Source of the DNA: Bacillota bacterium
Lineage (GTDB): Bacteria > Bacillota > Sulfobacillia > JAJZYS01 > JAJYTV01
DNA length: 64,000 nt
Direction of reading: 5' to 3'
Assembly (NCBI GenBank): GCA_021847575.1
Contig: JAJZQO010000007.1
Location: 1-64,000 of the forward strand
Shown: positions 53,501 through 62,908 of the stretch, piece after piece
Layout: the number at the start of each line of letters is the position of its first letter
Position numbering within the stretch: the stretch's first letter is position 1
The notes under the pieces: generated by a model
Database searches by the model: none
What the model was told of the DNA's origin: nothing
What the model saw: only the letters and a program-made list of their open reading frames with translations
Made by a program: the position numbers and the translations under genes

Positions 53501-54769
53501 GTGGCCGAGAAGATCGAGTACCGGGGACACCTGCACGATCTCCAGAAGGACCTGATGAACGACTACTTCGACCAGATGACGCGCTCCGCGCAGGGCGAAG
53601 GGAGCCCCGCCGTCTACCTCCTGATCAGCGGCAACCCCGTCGAGCTGTTGCGCGCGTTCGACCTCCTGCCGGTCTACCCGGAGATCAACGCCCTGCAGAC
53701 CGCGGTCAAGAAGCAGGCCCTGCCCTTCATCCAGAAGGCCGAGGAGCTTGGCTACTCCACCGACAACTGCGCCTACGTGAAGGCGGACATCGGCCTCTTC
53801 TACTCCGGCAACAAGGCGCCCATGGCCACCGTTCCGCCGCCCGGCCTCCTGCTGACGAACTACGTCGGCTGCAACGTCTACCTGCACTGGTGGGAGCACC
53901 TTGCGGAGCTGACGGGCGCACCGATCTTCGACATCGACATCCCCTTCCTGCGCTCGCTCGACGGCGAGCCGAGCCGGGAGGACCTCCAGTACGTCGTGCG
54001 CCAGCTCGAGGAGCTGATCCCGGTCCTCGAGAAGATCTCGGGCAAGAAGTACGACCCTGACCGGCTGCGCGAGGTCGTACAGTACTCGCTCGAGACCGGC
54101 GAGTACTGGGCCAAGATCAAGATGATGCCACAGCTCAAGCCGGCGCCCTACGACGCCTACTTCGACGCCGTGACCATGATGGGCCCGCTCTACGCACTGC
54201 GCGGCACGAAGGAAGGGCGGGACTACTTCCGCGCCGCCTACGAGGAGCTGCAGAAGAGGGTGGCCCTGCAAGAGGGACCCCTGCCCGAGGAGAAGTACCG
54301 GCTCGTGATCGAGGGACCGCCGCCCTGGCCCTACCTGCGCACCTTCCGGGACATGTTCGCGCGCTGGGGCGCCGTGTTTGTGGCCTCGAGCTACTCCACG
54401 GTCGGCGGTCTCTGGGAGTTCGGCTTCCGCCACGACCCCAGCAATCCCATCGAGAGCATCGCGATGCACATGCTCAAGTGGAACTTGACGAACCGCAACT
54501 TCCTGCAGCGCTACGCGCAGCTGAAGAGCTACGTCGAGGACTGGAACGCCGACGGACTCGTGATCCACTCGGTGAAGAGCTGCCGGCTGTTCTCCGCGGG
54601 GCAGGGCGACATGCGCGAGTACTTCGCGCGCGAGCTCAACGTACCGACGCTGCTCGTCGAGTCCGACCTCGAGGACCAGCGGTACTTCTCACCCGCCCAG
54701 ATGCGCACGCGCATCGACGCCTTCATGGAGTCGCTGGAACACCACAAGCTGGTCGGGCACCAGCGCTAG
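53501..54769 (+). CDS. bcrB: benzoyl-CoA reductase subunit B-like
   Basis: SGNPVELLRAFDLLPVYPEINALQTAVKK, LLTNYVGCNVYLHWWEHLAELTGAPIFDIDIPF, DGLVIHSVKSCRLFSAGQGDMREYFARELNVPTLLVESDLEDQRYFSPAQMRTRIDAFMESL. Confidence 0.87.
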   Translation: MAEKIEYRGHLHDLQKDLMNDYFDQMTRSAQGEGSPAVYLLISGNPVELLRAFDLLPVYPEINALQTAVKKQALPFIQKAEELGYSTDNCAYVKADIGLFYSGNKAPMATVPPPGLLLTNYVGCNVYLHWWEHLAELTGAPIFDIDIPFLRSLDGEPSREDLQYVVRQLEELIPVLEKISGKKYDPDRLREVVQYSLETGEYWAKIKMMPQLKPAPYDAYFDAVTMMGPLYALRGTKEGRDYFRAAYEELQKRVALQEGPLPEEKYRLVIEGPPPWPYLRTFRDMFARWGAVFVASSYSTVGGLWEFGFRHDPSNPIESIAMHMLKWNLTNRNFLQRYAQLKSYVEDWNADGLVIHSVKSCRLFSAGQGDMREYFARELNVPTLLVESDLEDQRYFSPAQMRTRIDAFMESLEHHKLVGHQR

Positions 54770-54792
54770 GTCCGAGAGAGGGAGGGGATCGC

Positions 54793-55584
54793 ATGCGCTA
54801 CTTTGCGGGTGTGGACGTCGGGTCCACGCAAACCAAGGCGGTCTTGGTGGACGAGGCGGGCGACATGGTCGCGAAGGTCCTCGTCGACACCGGCAGCAAC
54901 GTCGTCAAGGCTGCGGAGCGGGCCTTCCTGGAGGCGGTCGCGCAGGCCGGCACGCGGCGCGAGGACGTCGACTACATCGTCGGCACAGGCTATGGTCGCT
55001 TCAACGTGACGTTCGGCAACGACCAGGTCACGGAGATCAGCTGCCACGCCAAGGGGATCGCGCACGTCAACCCGAACGTGCGGACCGTCATCGACATCGG
55101 CGGCCAGGACGCCAAGGCCATCAAGATCGACGCGACCGGCGACGTCAAGGACTTCGTCATGAACGACAAGTGCGCGGCGGGCACCGGGCGCTTCCTCGGC
55201 AACTCGGCGGAGGTTCTCAACCTCTCCCTGGACGAGATCGGCCCGCGCTCCCTGGAGGCGAAGGTCCCGGTGCGCCTCAGCACGGTGTGCACGGTCTTCG
55301 TCGAGACCGACATCCTCTCCCACCTGGCGCTCGGCCGGAGCGTCGAAAACATCCTGGGCGGCGTGCACAGCGCCGTCGCGGCGCGCGTGGTCGCGCTCGC
55401 GCGGCGCGTCGGCATCGAGCGCGACGTTGCGCTGACCGGCGGAGTCTCCCGCAACGTCGGCATGGTGCGTGCGCTCGAGCACCACCTGGATGTCCCGATC
55501 TACGTCAGCCCCGATGCGCACTTCATGGGCGCGCTGGGCGCTGCCCTCTTCGCCCGCGAGCGGGCGATGGCGGTCGCGGGCTAA
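54793..55584 (+). CDS. bcrA: benzoyl-CoA reductase ATPase (BcrA/BadF/BzdP-type ASKHA) subunit
   Basis: FAGVDVGSTQTKAVLVDEAG, VIDIGGQDAKAIKID, NDKCAAGTGRFLG, STVCTVFVETDILSHLALG. Confidence 0.85.
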   Translation: MRYFAGVDVGSTQTKAVLVDEAGDMVAKVLVDTGSNVVKAAERAFLEAVAQAGTRREDVDYIVGTGYGRFNVTFGNDQVTEISCHAKGIAHVNPNVRTVIDIGGQDAKAIKIDATGDVKDFVMNDKCAAGTGRFLGNSAEVLNLSLDEIGPRSLEAKVPVRLSTVCTVFVETDILSHLALGRSVENILGGVHSAVAARVVALARRVGIERDVALTGGVSRNVGMVRALEHHLDVPIYVSPDAHFMGALGAALFARERAMAVAG

Positions 55585-55608
55585 ATGCGCAGCGAGGAGG
55601 ATGTCGAC

Positions 55609-56400
55609 ATGATCTGTCTCGGCCTCGACATGGGATCGCGCTACACCAAGGCGGTCCTGATGGATGAAAGCAGCACGATTCTCGGATCGGCCGTGATGCG
55701 CACCCAGCCGCCGTTCGTCGACACGGCCGCCAAGGCCAGGGCGATGGTGCTCGACCAGGCCGGATTGCGCGAGGCTGACATCGACTACACGGTCACGACG
55801 GGCTTCGCCCGTTTCGCCGTTCCGTTCCGCCAGCTTCAGATCACCGACATGACCTGTGCCGCACGCGGTGCGATCATGCTCTTCCCCGAGACCCGCACGG
55901 TGCTCGACATCGGTTTCCAGAGCACCCGCACCATCCGCGTCCTGCCGAACGGCCACGTCAAGGAGTTCAAGACGAACGACAAGTGCGCGGCCGGCGCGGG
56001 CGGCTTCGTCGAGCGCAGCGCGAAGTACCTCGAGGTGACGCTCGACCAGGTCGGGGAGCTCTCGCAAAACGCCAAGGCGCCCGTCACGATCTCGAGCGTG
56101 TGCGCAGTCCTCGCGGAGTCCGAGATCATCAACCACGTCTCCGACAACCGCCAGGTGGAGGACATCCTGCGCGGCGTCCACAACTCCCTCGCGACCCGTG
56201 CCCTGGGGCTGATGCGCCGCATCGGCGTCGAGGCGGAACTGACGATGGTCGGCGGCATGGCGCTGCAGGCCGGGATGATCGAGGAAGTGGCGAAGGTCTT
56301 CCAGATGAAGGTCAACGTACCCGAGAACCCGCCACTCGCCACAGCCATGGGCGCGGCGCGCCTCGGGCTCAACCGCGCACTGGCCAAGCGGGCGGTCTGA
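55609..56400 (+). CDS. bcrD: benzoyl-CoA reductase second ATPase (BcrD/BzdQ-type ASKHA) subunit
   Basis: LGLDMGSRYTKAVLMDESS, VLDIGFQSTRTIRV, NDKCAAGAGGFVERSAKYLEVTLDQVG, SSVCAVLAESEIINHVSDN; SD gaggagg upstream of ATG 55609. Confidence 0.85.
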   Translation: MICLGLDMGSRYTKAVLMDESSTILGSAVMRTQPPFVDTAAKARAMVLDQAGLREADIDYTVTTGFARFAVPFRQLQITDMTCAARGAIMLFPETRTVLDIGFQSTRTIRVLPNGHVKEFKTNDKCAAGAGGFVERSAKYLEVTLDQVGELSQNAKAPVTISSVCAVLAESEIINHVSDNRQVEDILRGVHNSLATRALGLMRRIGVEAELTMVGGMALQAGMIEEVAKVFQMKVNVPENPPLATAMGAARLGLNRALAKRAV

Positions 56401-56450
56401 GCATTGCACGTCGGCACCGATACGGGCCCGAGAGCGAGGTGGCAACGGAA

Positions 56451-56696
56451 ATGGCATACGTGATCGCGGAACCTTGCATCGACGTGAAGGACCTCTCGTG
56501 CATCGACACCTGTCCGGTCGACTGCATCGCGTCGCCCGACGATGCGAACATGTGCTACATCGACCCCGTGGCTTGCATCGACTGCGGCGCCTGCGAGTCG
56601 GTCTGCCCTGTGAACGCGATCTTCGAGGTGGGTGCGCTCCCGGCGGAGTGGTCGCACTTCGCCCAGATCAACGCCGACTACTTCGCCAGCCTCTAG
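56451..56696 (+). CDS. 2[4Fe-4S] ferredoxin
   Basis: CIDTCPVDCIASPDDANMCYIDPVACIDCGACESVCPVNAIF; last gene of bcr operon. Confidence 0.9.
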   Translation: MAYVIAEPCIDVKDLSCIDTCPVDCIASPDDANMCYIDPVACIDCGACESVCPVNAIFEVGALPAEWSHFAQINADYFASL

Positions 56697-56944
56697 AACG
56701 GGCGACCGCAAGCGCAGCGGCCGGCGGCCCAGTCCGCCGGCCGCTGCGCCGCTCGCGCCGGGCACCGGCACCTCGCGCCAGGCTCTTTGGCGCCGATTCC
56801 GCACCGCTCCCCCCCATTCGGCAAGCCTGTCGTCGGGTGGCCCGGCAATCTCGACAGCCGGGCAGCGACATGCTACCGTGTGGGTACTCGGCGTGCCGCA
56901 GGCCTGTTGAGGCCGCGCGGCGCGGCCTCGGTGGAGGGGTTGTC

Positions 56945-57739
56945 GTGAGCGCCCGGTCGATCCTGTTCACCCTGTGGGGCGACGTCTTTCTGGATCGTGA
57001 GGATGCCGTTCCACTCGCCACCGCCACGTCCTTCATGCAGGCGCTCGGCTTCAGGCCCGACGCCGTGCGCGCAGCCCTTGCGCGCATGGCCCGCGAGGGC
57101 TGGTATGTCAGCGCTCGCCACGGCCGGCAGAGCTCGTACAGCCTCACCCCGATCGGCAACGAGCGCCTGCGCGACGCCCGCAGGCGCATCTATCAGGTCG
57201 ACGAGGAACCATGGCAGGGAACCTTCCGCACGCTCGGCCTCCCGTCCCCCGCCCCGCCTCCCGCCAGGCGGCGCCCCCTTTTGCGCGAGCTGCAGTGGGT
57301 GGGCTGGGCGCAGGTGGGCCCATACCAGTGGCTGAGCCCGATCGCGCGCCTGGAGGAGACGTTCGTGGTGCTGTCGCGGTACGGCATCCACGGCGCCTGG
57401 GTGCTCAGCGGCAGCCTCAGCGGCAAGGATCCGATCCGCTGGATCGAGGAGCTCTACCCTATCGCCGAGATCGACGCGCGCTACCAGAGCTTCCTGCAGG
57501 ACTGGGCCTCCGTCGCAACGGTGCGCAGCGAGGCCGAGGCGTTCGTCGGGCGCATTGAGCTGGTGCACGCCTGGCGCAAGCTTCTCTTCGTCGATCCCGG
57601 CCTGCCGCGTACCCTCCTGCCACCGCACTTCGCCCGCAGCGAGGCGCGGGCACTTTTCCGCGAGCTGTACGCGGCGTGGCTCGAGCCCTCGGCCGCCTTC
57701 GTCGCACGCCAGATGGGCAGTCCGGTGCTCGTTTCCTGA
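56945..57739 (+). CDS. PaaX family transcriptional regulator
   Basis: SARSILFTLWGDVFLDREDAVPLATATSFMQALGFRPDAVRAALARMAREGWYVSARHGRQSSYSLTPIGNERL, TFRTLGLPS, LHPEAS-type C-terminal domain. Confidence 0.85.
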   Translation: MSARSILFTLWGDVFLDREDAVPLATATSFMQALGFRPDAVRAALARMAREGWYVSARHGRQSSYSLTPIGNERLRDARRRIYQVDEEPWQGTFRTLGLPSPAPPPARRRPLLRELQWVGWAQVGPYQWLSPIARLEETFVVLSRYGIHGAWVLSGSLSGKDPIRWIEELYPIAEIDARYQSFLQDWASVATVRSEAEAFVGRIELVHAWRKLLFVDPGLPRTLLPPHFARSEARALFRELYAAWLEPSAAFVARQMGSPVLVS

Positions 57740-57744
57740 AAGAT

Positions 57745-57783
57745 GCGAGAGGGGCCGGTGCGGCGAGCACCGGCCCCTCTCGC
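57745..57783. terminator. bidirectional hairpin between convergent PaaX-like and amidohydrolase genes
   Basis: GCGAGAGGGGCCGGTGC-GGCGA-GCACCGGCCCCTCTCGC: perfect 17-bp stem, 5-nt loop. Confidence 0.75.
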
Positions 57784-57812
57784 GTGCGGCGCAGGTGGCC
57801 GCCGGAAGTCCC

Positions 57813-58646
57813 TCAGTCGCTGCCCGGCTGGGCCACGCCCAGGATCCGCGCCGCGTTCGCCCCGAGAATGCGCTCCAGGGCCTCGGCAGGCAGCGGCAGG
57901 TCGCGCATCGCCTGGAGGTTCGAGGCGATGCTTGGCGCACCGGGCCAGTCCGAGCCGAAGACCACCTTCGACGTCAGGCGGTGCAGGTTCGGCAGGTAGG
58001 AGAGCAGGTTTTTCGGCGGCAGCCCCGCCAGGTCCAGGTACACGTTTTCATGGTAGCGGGCAAGGAACTCGGCGTGGTCGAACCAGAACGGCCGACCCGC
58101 GTGCGAGACGACGATCTTGAGGCGCGGGAAGTCGACCGCGACGTCGTCGAGCGTCAAGGGATCGCCGTACTTCATGCGCGAGCCGGTGAAGACCGACGAG
58201 CCCGTGTGCACCATGATCGGGACGCCGAGTTCCTGCGCCTTGGCGTAGAGCGGATACAGCACCCGGTCGTTGGTGTAGAAGAGGTTGTACGTCGGATAGA
58301 GCTTGAAGCCCCGCATCCCCCGCGCGACGAGATCCTCGGCGTAGCGGGCGAGATCTGGGCTCAAGCCCGGAAAGACGGTACCGAACGGGATCAGCCCGTC
58401 CACGCCGCGGCAGAGCGCGAGGACGTCCTCGTTGTTGAAAATGCCGGTCGTAGGCGTGTTCTCGGCCAGAATGACCGCGTGATCGACTCCCTGCGCCCGC
58501 AGGAACTGCGCGAAGCTCTCCCCCGTCGCGCAGTTCTCGACCATGGTCTGGAGCTCTGCCGCGGTCCAAAACTCCGAGAGCAGTCCATTGAGGCTCGCGG
58601 ATCCCCCCTGCCAGCGCAAGGGGTGGACATGAAAGTCGATGACCAT
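57813..58646 (-). CDS. amidohydrolase family 2 (paralogue of 17016..17852)
   Basis: MVIDFHVHPLRW, GLIPFGTVFPGLSPDLARYAEDLVARGMRGFKLYPTYNLFYTNDRVLYPLYAKAQELGVPIMVHTGSSVFTGSRMKYG, VVFGSDWPGA. Confidence 0.87.
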   Translation of the reverse strand: MVIDFHVHPLRWQGGSASLNGLLSEFWTAAELQTMVENCATGESFAQFLRAQGVDHAVILAENTPTTGIFNNEDVLALCRGVDGLIPFGTVFPGLSPDLARYAEDLVARGMRGFKLYPTYNLFYTNDRVLYPLYAKAQELGVPIMVHTGSSVFTGSRMKYGDPLTLDDVAVDFPRLKIVVSHAGRPFWFDHAEFLARYHENVYLDLAGLPPKNLLSYLPNLHRLTSKVVFGSDWPGAPSIASNLQAMRDLPLPAEALERILGANAARILGVAQPGSD

Positions 58647-58772
58647 GATCGTGCGCCCGGCTCGCCAGACGCTCGCGAGCCTGCGGCTCGCAGGCGTCCG
58701 GCAGGCCAGGCCTTCGCTCCTTTCGTTTCCGGTTGCGCCGCTCGGCCAGCCCTGGGCAGCCGCGGGGCCAAT

Positions 58773-59618
58773 CTAGCCCGCGAGTTCCCTTGCGATCGCG
58801 ATCTCGCCGGCGTACTCGCGGTAGTCGTCGACGGGCGTCTCCAGGATCAGCGGCAAGGAGCGCAGGAAGTCGTTGCGCAGGATCGCCTGCATGCCCTCCA
58901 CCCCGATCGCCCCCTGGCCGATCTTCTCGTGGCGGTCGCGGTGGGAGCCGAGCGGGCCCTTCGAGTCGTTGAGGTGCATCGCACGCACATGCTGGAGCCC
59001 GACGATGTCCCCAAGCTCCGCGACCATGTGGGCTACTCCCGTCGGGGTGCGCAGGTCGTAGCCGGCGGCGAAAAGGTGACAGCTGTCCAGACAGACCCCG
59101 AGCCGCGGGTCCTTGACGCGATCGAGCATCTCCCGGATCTGCGCGAAGGTGCAGCCCACTTCGCTCCCCTGCCCGGACATCGTCTCGATCAGCAGCATCG
59201 TCTCGCCGGTCGGCACGGCCAGCACGTCCTCGAGCGTGGCGACGAGGCGGTCGAGCCCTGCCGCGGGGCCGTCGCCCTGGTGGCTGCCGGGATGGAAGTT
59301 CAGGAATTCGCCGCCGAAGCTGTTGGCGCGCAGGAGATCGTCGCGCAGCACCATGCGGGCGAACTCGGCCACCTTTTGATCACGGCCCGCGGGGTTGACC
59401 GTGTAGGGCAGGTGCCCGACCGTCTGTCGCACGTCGGTTTCCCGGCTGAGCGCCAAAAAGCGCTCAGCCTCCTCTGCGGGAATCAGGCGGGCGGCCCCGC
59501 CGCGCGGGTTGCGCGTGAAGTAGGCGAACGTGTTGGCCCCGATCGCCTGGGCATCCTCTATGGCCTTGGCCAGGCCCCGGCTGATCGAAAGATGTGCGCC
59601 CAGTCTGAGCTCTGCCAT
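58773..59618 (-). CDS. nfo: endonuclease IV-like (AP endonuclease 2 family)
   Basis: LGAHLSISRGLAKAIEDAQAIGANTFAYFTRNPRG, HLPYTVNPAG, LIETMSGQGSEVG, GVCLDSCHLFAAGYDL, HLNDSKGPLGSHRDRHEKIGQGAIG. Confidence 0.92.
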   Translation of the reverse strand: MAELRLGAHLSISRGLAKAIEDAQAIGANTFAYFTRNPRGGAARLIPAEEAERFLALSRETDVRQTVGHLPYTVNPAGRDQKVAEFARMVLRDDLLRANSFGGEFLNFHPGSHQGDGPAAGLDRLVATLEDVLAVPTGETMLLIETMSGQGSEVGCTFAQIREMLDRVKDPRLGVCLDSCHLFAAGYDLRTPTGVAHMVAELGDIVGLQHVRAMHLNDSKGPLGSHRDRHEKIGQGAIGVEGMQAILRNDFLRSLPLILETPVDDYREYAGEIAIARELAG

Positions 59619-60475
59619 CAGGCGTAGTCGTAGAAGCCGGCGCCCGACTTGCGGCCCATGCGGCCCGCCCGCACCAGCTGGTGCAGCAGAAGCGGCGGCT
59701 TGTAGGCCGGGTCGCCGAATTCCCGGTAGAAGTAGTCCATCACGGCATAGCAGACGTCGACGCCAGTGAAGTCGAGCAGCGTGAACGGCCCCATCGGGTG
59801 GTTGAGCCCGAGCTTCACCGCCGTGTCGACATCCTCGACGCTCGCGACGCCCTCCTCGACCACCTTGCACGCCTCGGCCAGGAAGGGCATCAGCACGCGG
59901 TTGACGACGAACCCCGGCTGGTCCTTCTGCACGGCGATCGGCGTCTTGCCGAGCTCCCGCGCGAAGGCCTGCGCTTCGGCCATCGTCTCGTCGCTCGTGT
60001 TGTAGCCGCGCACCACCTCGACCAGTTTCATCACCTGCGCCGGGTTGAAGAAGTGCAGGCCGCAGGTGCGCTCGGGGCGCCCTGTCACACGGCCGATCTC
60101 GGTGATGGACATCGACGAGGTGTTGGTCGCGAGCACGACGCCTGGTCGGACCACCTCGTCCAGGCGGCGGAAGATCGCCTTCTTCGCCTCGAGATCCTCG
60201 TAGATCGCCTCGACGCAGAAGTCCGCCTGGGCGAGGGCGTCCAGGTCGGCCTCGAAGGACAGGCGCCGGAAGGTCTCTTCGGCCGCCTCTTCCGTCAGGC
60301 GGCCCTTGGCGATCGAGCGCCGGTCGATCTCGCGGATGTAGTCCTCGGCCCTTTGCCGCTGCCGTCCGTCCGTCTCGACGACCAGCACCCTGAGTCCCGA
60401 CTGCGCCGCGACATGCGCGATGCCCGATCCCATGGTGCCCGCACCGACAACGCCCAGCGTCCTCACGTCCGCCAT
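59618..60475 (-). CDS. 3-hydroxyacyl-CoA (3-hydroxybutyryl-CoA) dehydrogenase
   Basis: LGVVGAGTMGSGIAHVAAQSGLRVLVVE, LATNTSSMSITEIGRVTGRPERTCGLHFFNPAQVMKLVEVVRG, DQPGFVVNRVLMPFLAEA. Confidence 0.93.
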   Translation of the reverse strand: MADVRTLGVVGAGTMGSGIAHVAAQSGLRVLVVETDGRQRQRAEDYIREIDRRSIAKGRLTEEAAEETFRRLSFEADLDALAQADFCVEAIYEDLEAKKAIFRRLDEVVRPGVVLATNTSSMSITEIGRVTGRPERTCGLHFFNPAQVMKLVEVVRGYNTSDETMAEAQAFARELGKTPIAVQKDQPGFVVNRVLMPFLAEACKVVEEGVASVEDVDTAVKLGLNHPMGPFTLLDFTGVDVCYAVMDYFYREFGDPAYKPPLLLHQLVRAGRMGRKSGAGFYDYA

Positions 60476-60491
60476 ATCGCCGCCTCCCCGC

Positions 60492-61661
60492 TCACTCGCG
60501 TTCGATCGCCATGGCGATGCCCTGGCCGCCGCCGATGCAGAGCGCCGCAACGCCGCGCCTGAGACCCTGGCGCCGCAACTGGTAGCCGAGCGTCAGCAGC
60601 AGCCTGGCGCCGCTCGCCCCGACCGGGTGGCCGAGCGCGATCGCGCCGCCCTGCACGTTCGTGCGCTCGCGCGGCAGCGAAAGCGCCTGCTCCACCGCAA
60701 GGTACTGGGCCGCAAACGCCTCGTTGACCTCGAAGAGGTCGACATCGCCAAGCTTCCAGCCTGCCATGTCGAGGGCCTTCTCGATCGCCGCGACGGGCCC
60801 GATGCCCATATAGCGCGGGTCGACGCCGACCGAGGCGTAGCCCGCGATGCGCCCAAGGGGTGCCTGGCCGAGGCTGCGGAGCGTCACCGCCCCCGCCACC
60901 ACCACCGCGGCGGCGCCGTCGTTGATGCCCGACGCGTTCCCGGCCGTCACGGTGCCATTCTGGCGGAAGCGCGCCGGGAGCTTCGCGAGCTTCTCGAGGC
61001 TCGTCTCCCGCGGGTGCTCGTCCTGCACCACGTCGCCCTTCTTGGTCGGGACCGCGACGATCTCCTCGGCCATCAGGCCATCCGCCTGCGCCTTGCGGGC
61101 GCGTTCGTGGCTCAGCAGGCTGAAGGCGTCCTGCGCCTCGCGGGAGATCTCGTGGCGCTCGGCGAGGTTCTCCGCCGTATCGGCCATCGCACAGCCGCAG
61201 TAGTCGTCGGTCAGGGTGTCCCAGAGCGCGTCCAGCACCTGCGCGCCGCCAAGCCCCCAGCCGAAGCGCACACCCTGCAGTTGGTAGGGCGCGTTCGACA
61301 TCGACTCCGTGCCGCCCGCCAGCACCGCCTGGGCCTCGCCCAGCACGATCGCCTTGTAGGCCTGCACGGCCGCTTCGAGCCCGCTGCCGCAGAGCCTGTT
61401 CACGGTGAGCGCGGGCACGCGCTCGCCGAGGCCGCTTCTGAGGGCCACGTGGCGGGCGAGATAGGCGGCGCCGCGTCCGCCCTGGATCACATTGCCGAAG
61501 AAGCAGGCGTCGAGCGCGTCGGGGCCGATGCCGCTGCGCGCGATCGCGCCTTTGGCGGCGTATACGCCGAGCTCGAGCGCAGACACATCCTTCAGTCCAC
61601 CGCCGAAACCGCCGAAGGCCGTGCGGGCACCCTCGACCACGTAAACCTCAGGTCCGGACAT
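60492..61661 (-). CDS. acetyl-CoA C-acetyltransferase (thiolase)
   Basis: NRLCGSGLEAAVQAYKAIVLGEAQAVLAGGTESMSNAPY, NEAFAAQYLAVEQ, GGAIALGHPVGASGARLLLTL, CIGGGQGIAMAIE. Confidence 0.93.
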   Translation of the reverse strand: MSGPEVYVVEGARTAFGGFGGGLKDVSALELGVYAAKGAIARSGIGPDALDACFFGNVIQGGRGAAYLARHVALRSGLGERVPALTVNRLCGSGLEAAVQAYKAIVLGEAQAVLAGGTESMSNAPYQLQGVRFGWGLGGAQVLDALWDTLTDDYCGCAMADTAENLAERHEISREAQDAFSLLSHERARKAQADGLMAEEIVAVPTKKGDVVQDEHPRETSLEKLAKLPARFRQNGTVTAGNASGINDGAAAVVVAGAVTLRSLGQAPLGRIAGYASVGVDPRYMGIGPVAAIEKALDMAGWKLGDVDLFEVNEAFAAQYLAVEQALSLPRERTNVQGGAIALGHPVGASGARLLLTLGYQLRRQGLRRGVAALCIGGGQGIAMAIERE

Positions 61662-62146
61662 CAGTCCGCCTCCTCCATGCGATGCTTCTCGCGCAGCTTG
61701 AGGCGCTCCTCGCGGCGCTCTCCGGCCTGACGGAAGCGCAGGCGCTCCTCGTCGCTCTCGAGTTCGAGGCGCGATACCTCCTTCGGCCGACCCGCCTCGT
61801 CCACGGCCACCATGGTCAGGAAGGCCGTCGACGTGCGGCGCCGCTCCCCAGTCCGGAGGTTCTCCGCGAGGACCTCGACTTGCGCCTCCATCGAGCTGCG
61901 GCCGACCCAGTTGAGCCAGGAGCGCACGACGATGGCCTCACCCACGTGGACAGGGGCCCGGAACTCCAGGCTGTCCGCGGATGCTGTCACCACGTTGCAG
62001 CGCGCATGGCGCAAGCAGGTGATCGAAGCCGCGATATCCATGAGCTGCATGACGCGGCCGCCGAAGATCGTGCCGAGCGGATTCGCGTCGTTCGGCATCA
62101 CGATCTCGGTCATTTCCACGCGGGAATCCGCTACACGCCTCGCCAA
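61661..62146 (-). CDS. acyl-CoA thioesterase (hotdog, YkhA/BFIT type)
   Basis: SRVEMTEIVMPNDANPLGTIFGGRVMQLMDIAASITCLRHARCNVVTASADSLEFRAPVHVGE; start codon uncertain (TTG 62146 or ATG 62113). Confidence 0.88.
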   Translation of the reverse strand: MARRVADSRVEMTEIVMPNDANPLGTIFGGRVMQLMDIAASITCLRHARCNVVTASADSLEFRAPVHVGEAIVVRSWLNWVGRSSMEAQVEVLAENLRTGERRRTSTAFLTMVAVDEAGRPKEVSRLELESDEERLRFRQAGERREERLKLREKHRMEEAD

Positions 62147-62278
62147 TATACCACCACCACACAGAACCTACCGCGTCGCGTGGGTGAACACAAGCCGAGG
62201 TGCGGCATGCGGCAGTCCGCCCGGAATCGACGCGAAACGCCCGTGCCAAGTGGTAGGATCGGGTTGGAGGGATGCGTC

Positions 62279-62908
62279 ATGTCGGACGGGCGCCTGCCTG
62301 AGCGACTGGCAGAGGTGATCGCGCAGCGCTACTGCACCGCTGCCGACCTTCCCCTGCCCTCCGAGCGGCGGCTTGCGGCAGATCTCGGCGCCAGCCGCGC
62401 CATGGTGCGCGAGGCTTTGGCGATCCTGCGCGCGCAGGGCCTCATCCGCGGCGAGGGAGGCCATCCCGCCGTGACGGCCGCTGCCGAACCCAGGCCCAGG
62501 GCGCCGATCGTCGACCGCCTGAGCTTCCTCGAGGCCCGCAGCGTGCTCGAGGGCGAGATCGCCGCGCTGGCCGCCATGCGGGCCGGGCCCGATGGCCACG
62601 CGGAGCTGCGCGAGCATCTGCGCCGCCTGTTCGCGGCGGATACGCCCGAGGCGGCCTGGCAGGCCGAGGCCGACCTGCACAGGGCCTTGCTCAGGGCGGC
62701 GGGCAACCCCCTGCTCGAAAGCCTCTGCCTGCCCCTGATCGAGTCCACCTACCAGCAGTCGCCGCAGGCGTCGGGCCCCGAGCGGTTGCGCGCCCACCAG
62801 CGCCTGATCGCCGCGATCGGCCGTCAGCAGCCCCAGCTCGCCCGCGACCTCCTGCTCGAGCTTTTCAGCCTGCGCGAGCTGTCGCCCAGCGCTACAAGTA
62901 GCGATTGA
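62279..62908 (+). CDS. GntR family (FadR-type) transcriptional regulator
   Basis: LPSERRLAADLGASRAMVREALAILRAQGLIRGEGG; FCD-like C-terminal domain. Confidence 0.88.
   Translation: MSDGRLPERLAEVIAQRYCTAADLPLPSERRLAADLGASRAMVREALAILRAQGLIRGEGGHPAVTAAAEPRPRAPIVDRLSFLEARSVLEGEIAALAAMRAGPDGHAELREHLRRLFAADTPEAAWQAEADLHRALLRAAGNPLLESLCLPLIESTYQQSPQASGPERLRAHQRLIAAIGRQQPQLARDLLLELFSLRELSPSATSSD

Noticed and set aside
62140-62280. CCTACC ... GGTAGG and (CCA)n stretches upstream of the FadR-type regulator as an operator
   Set aside because: Arms are short and far apart; not distinguishable from chance in GC-rich DNA without a motif search.
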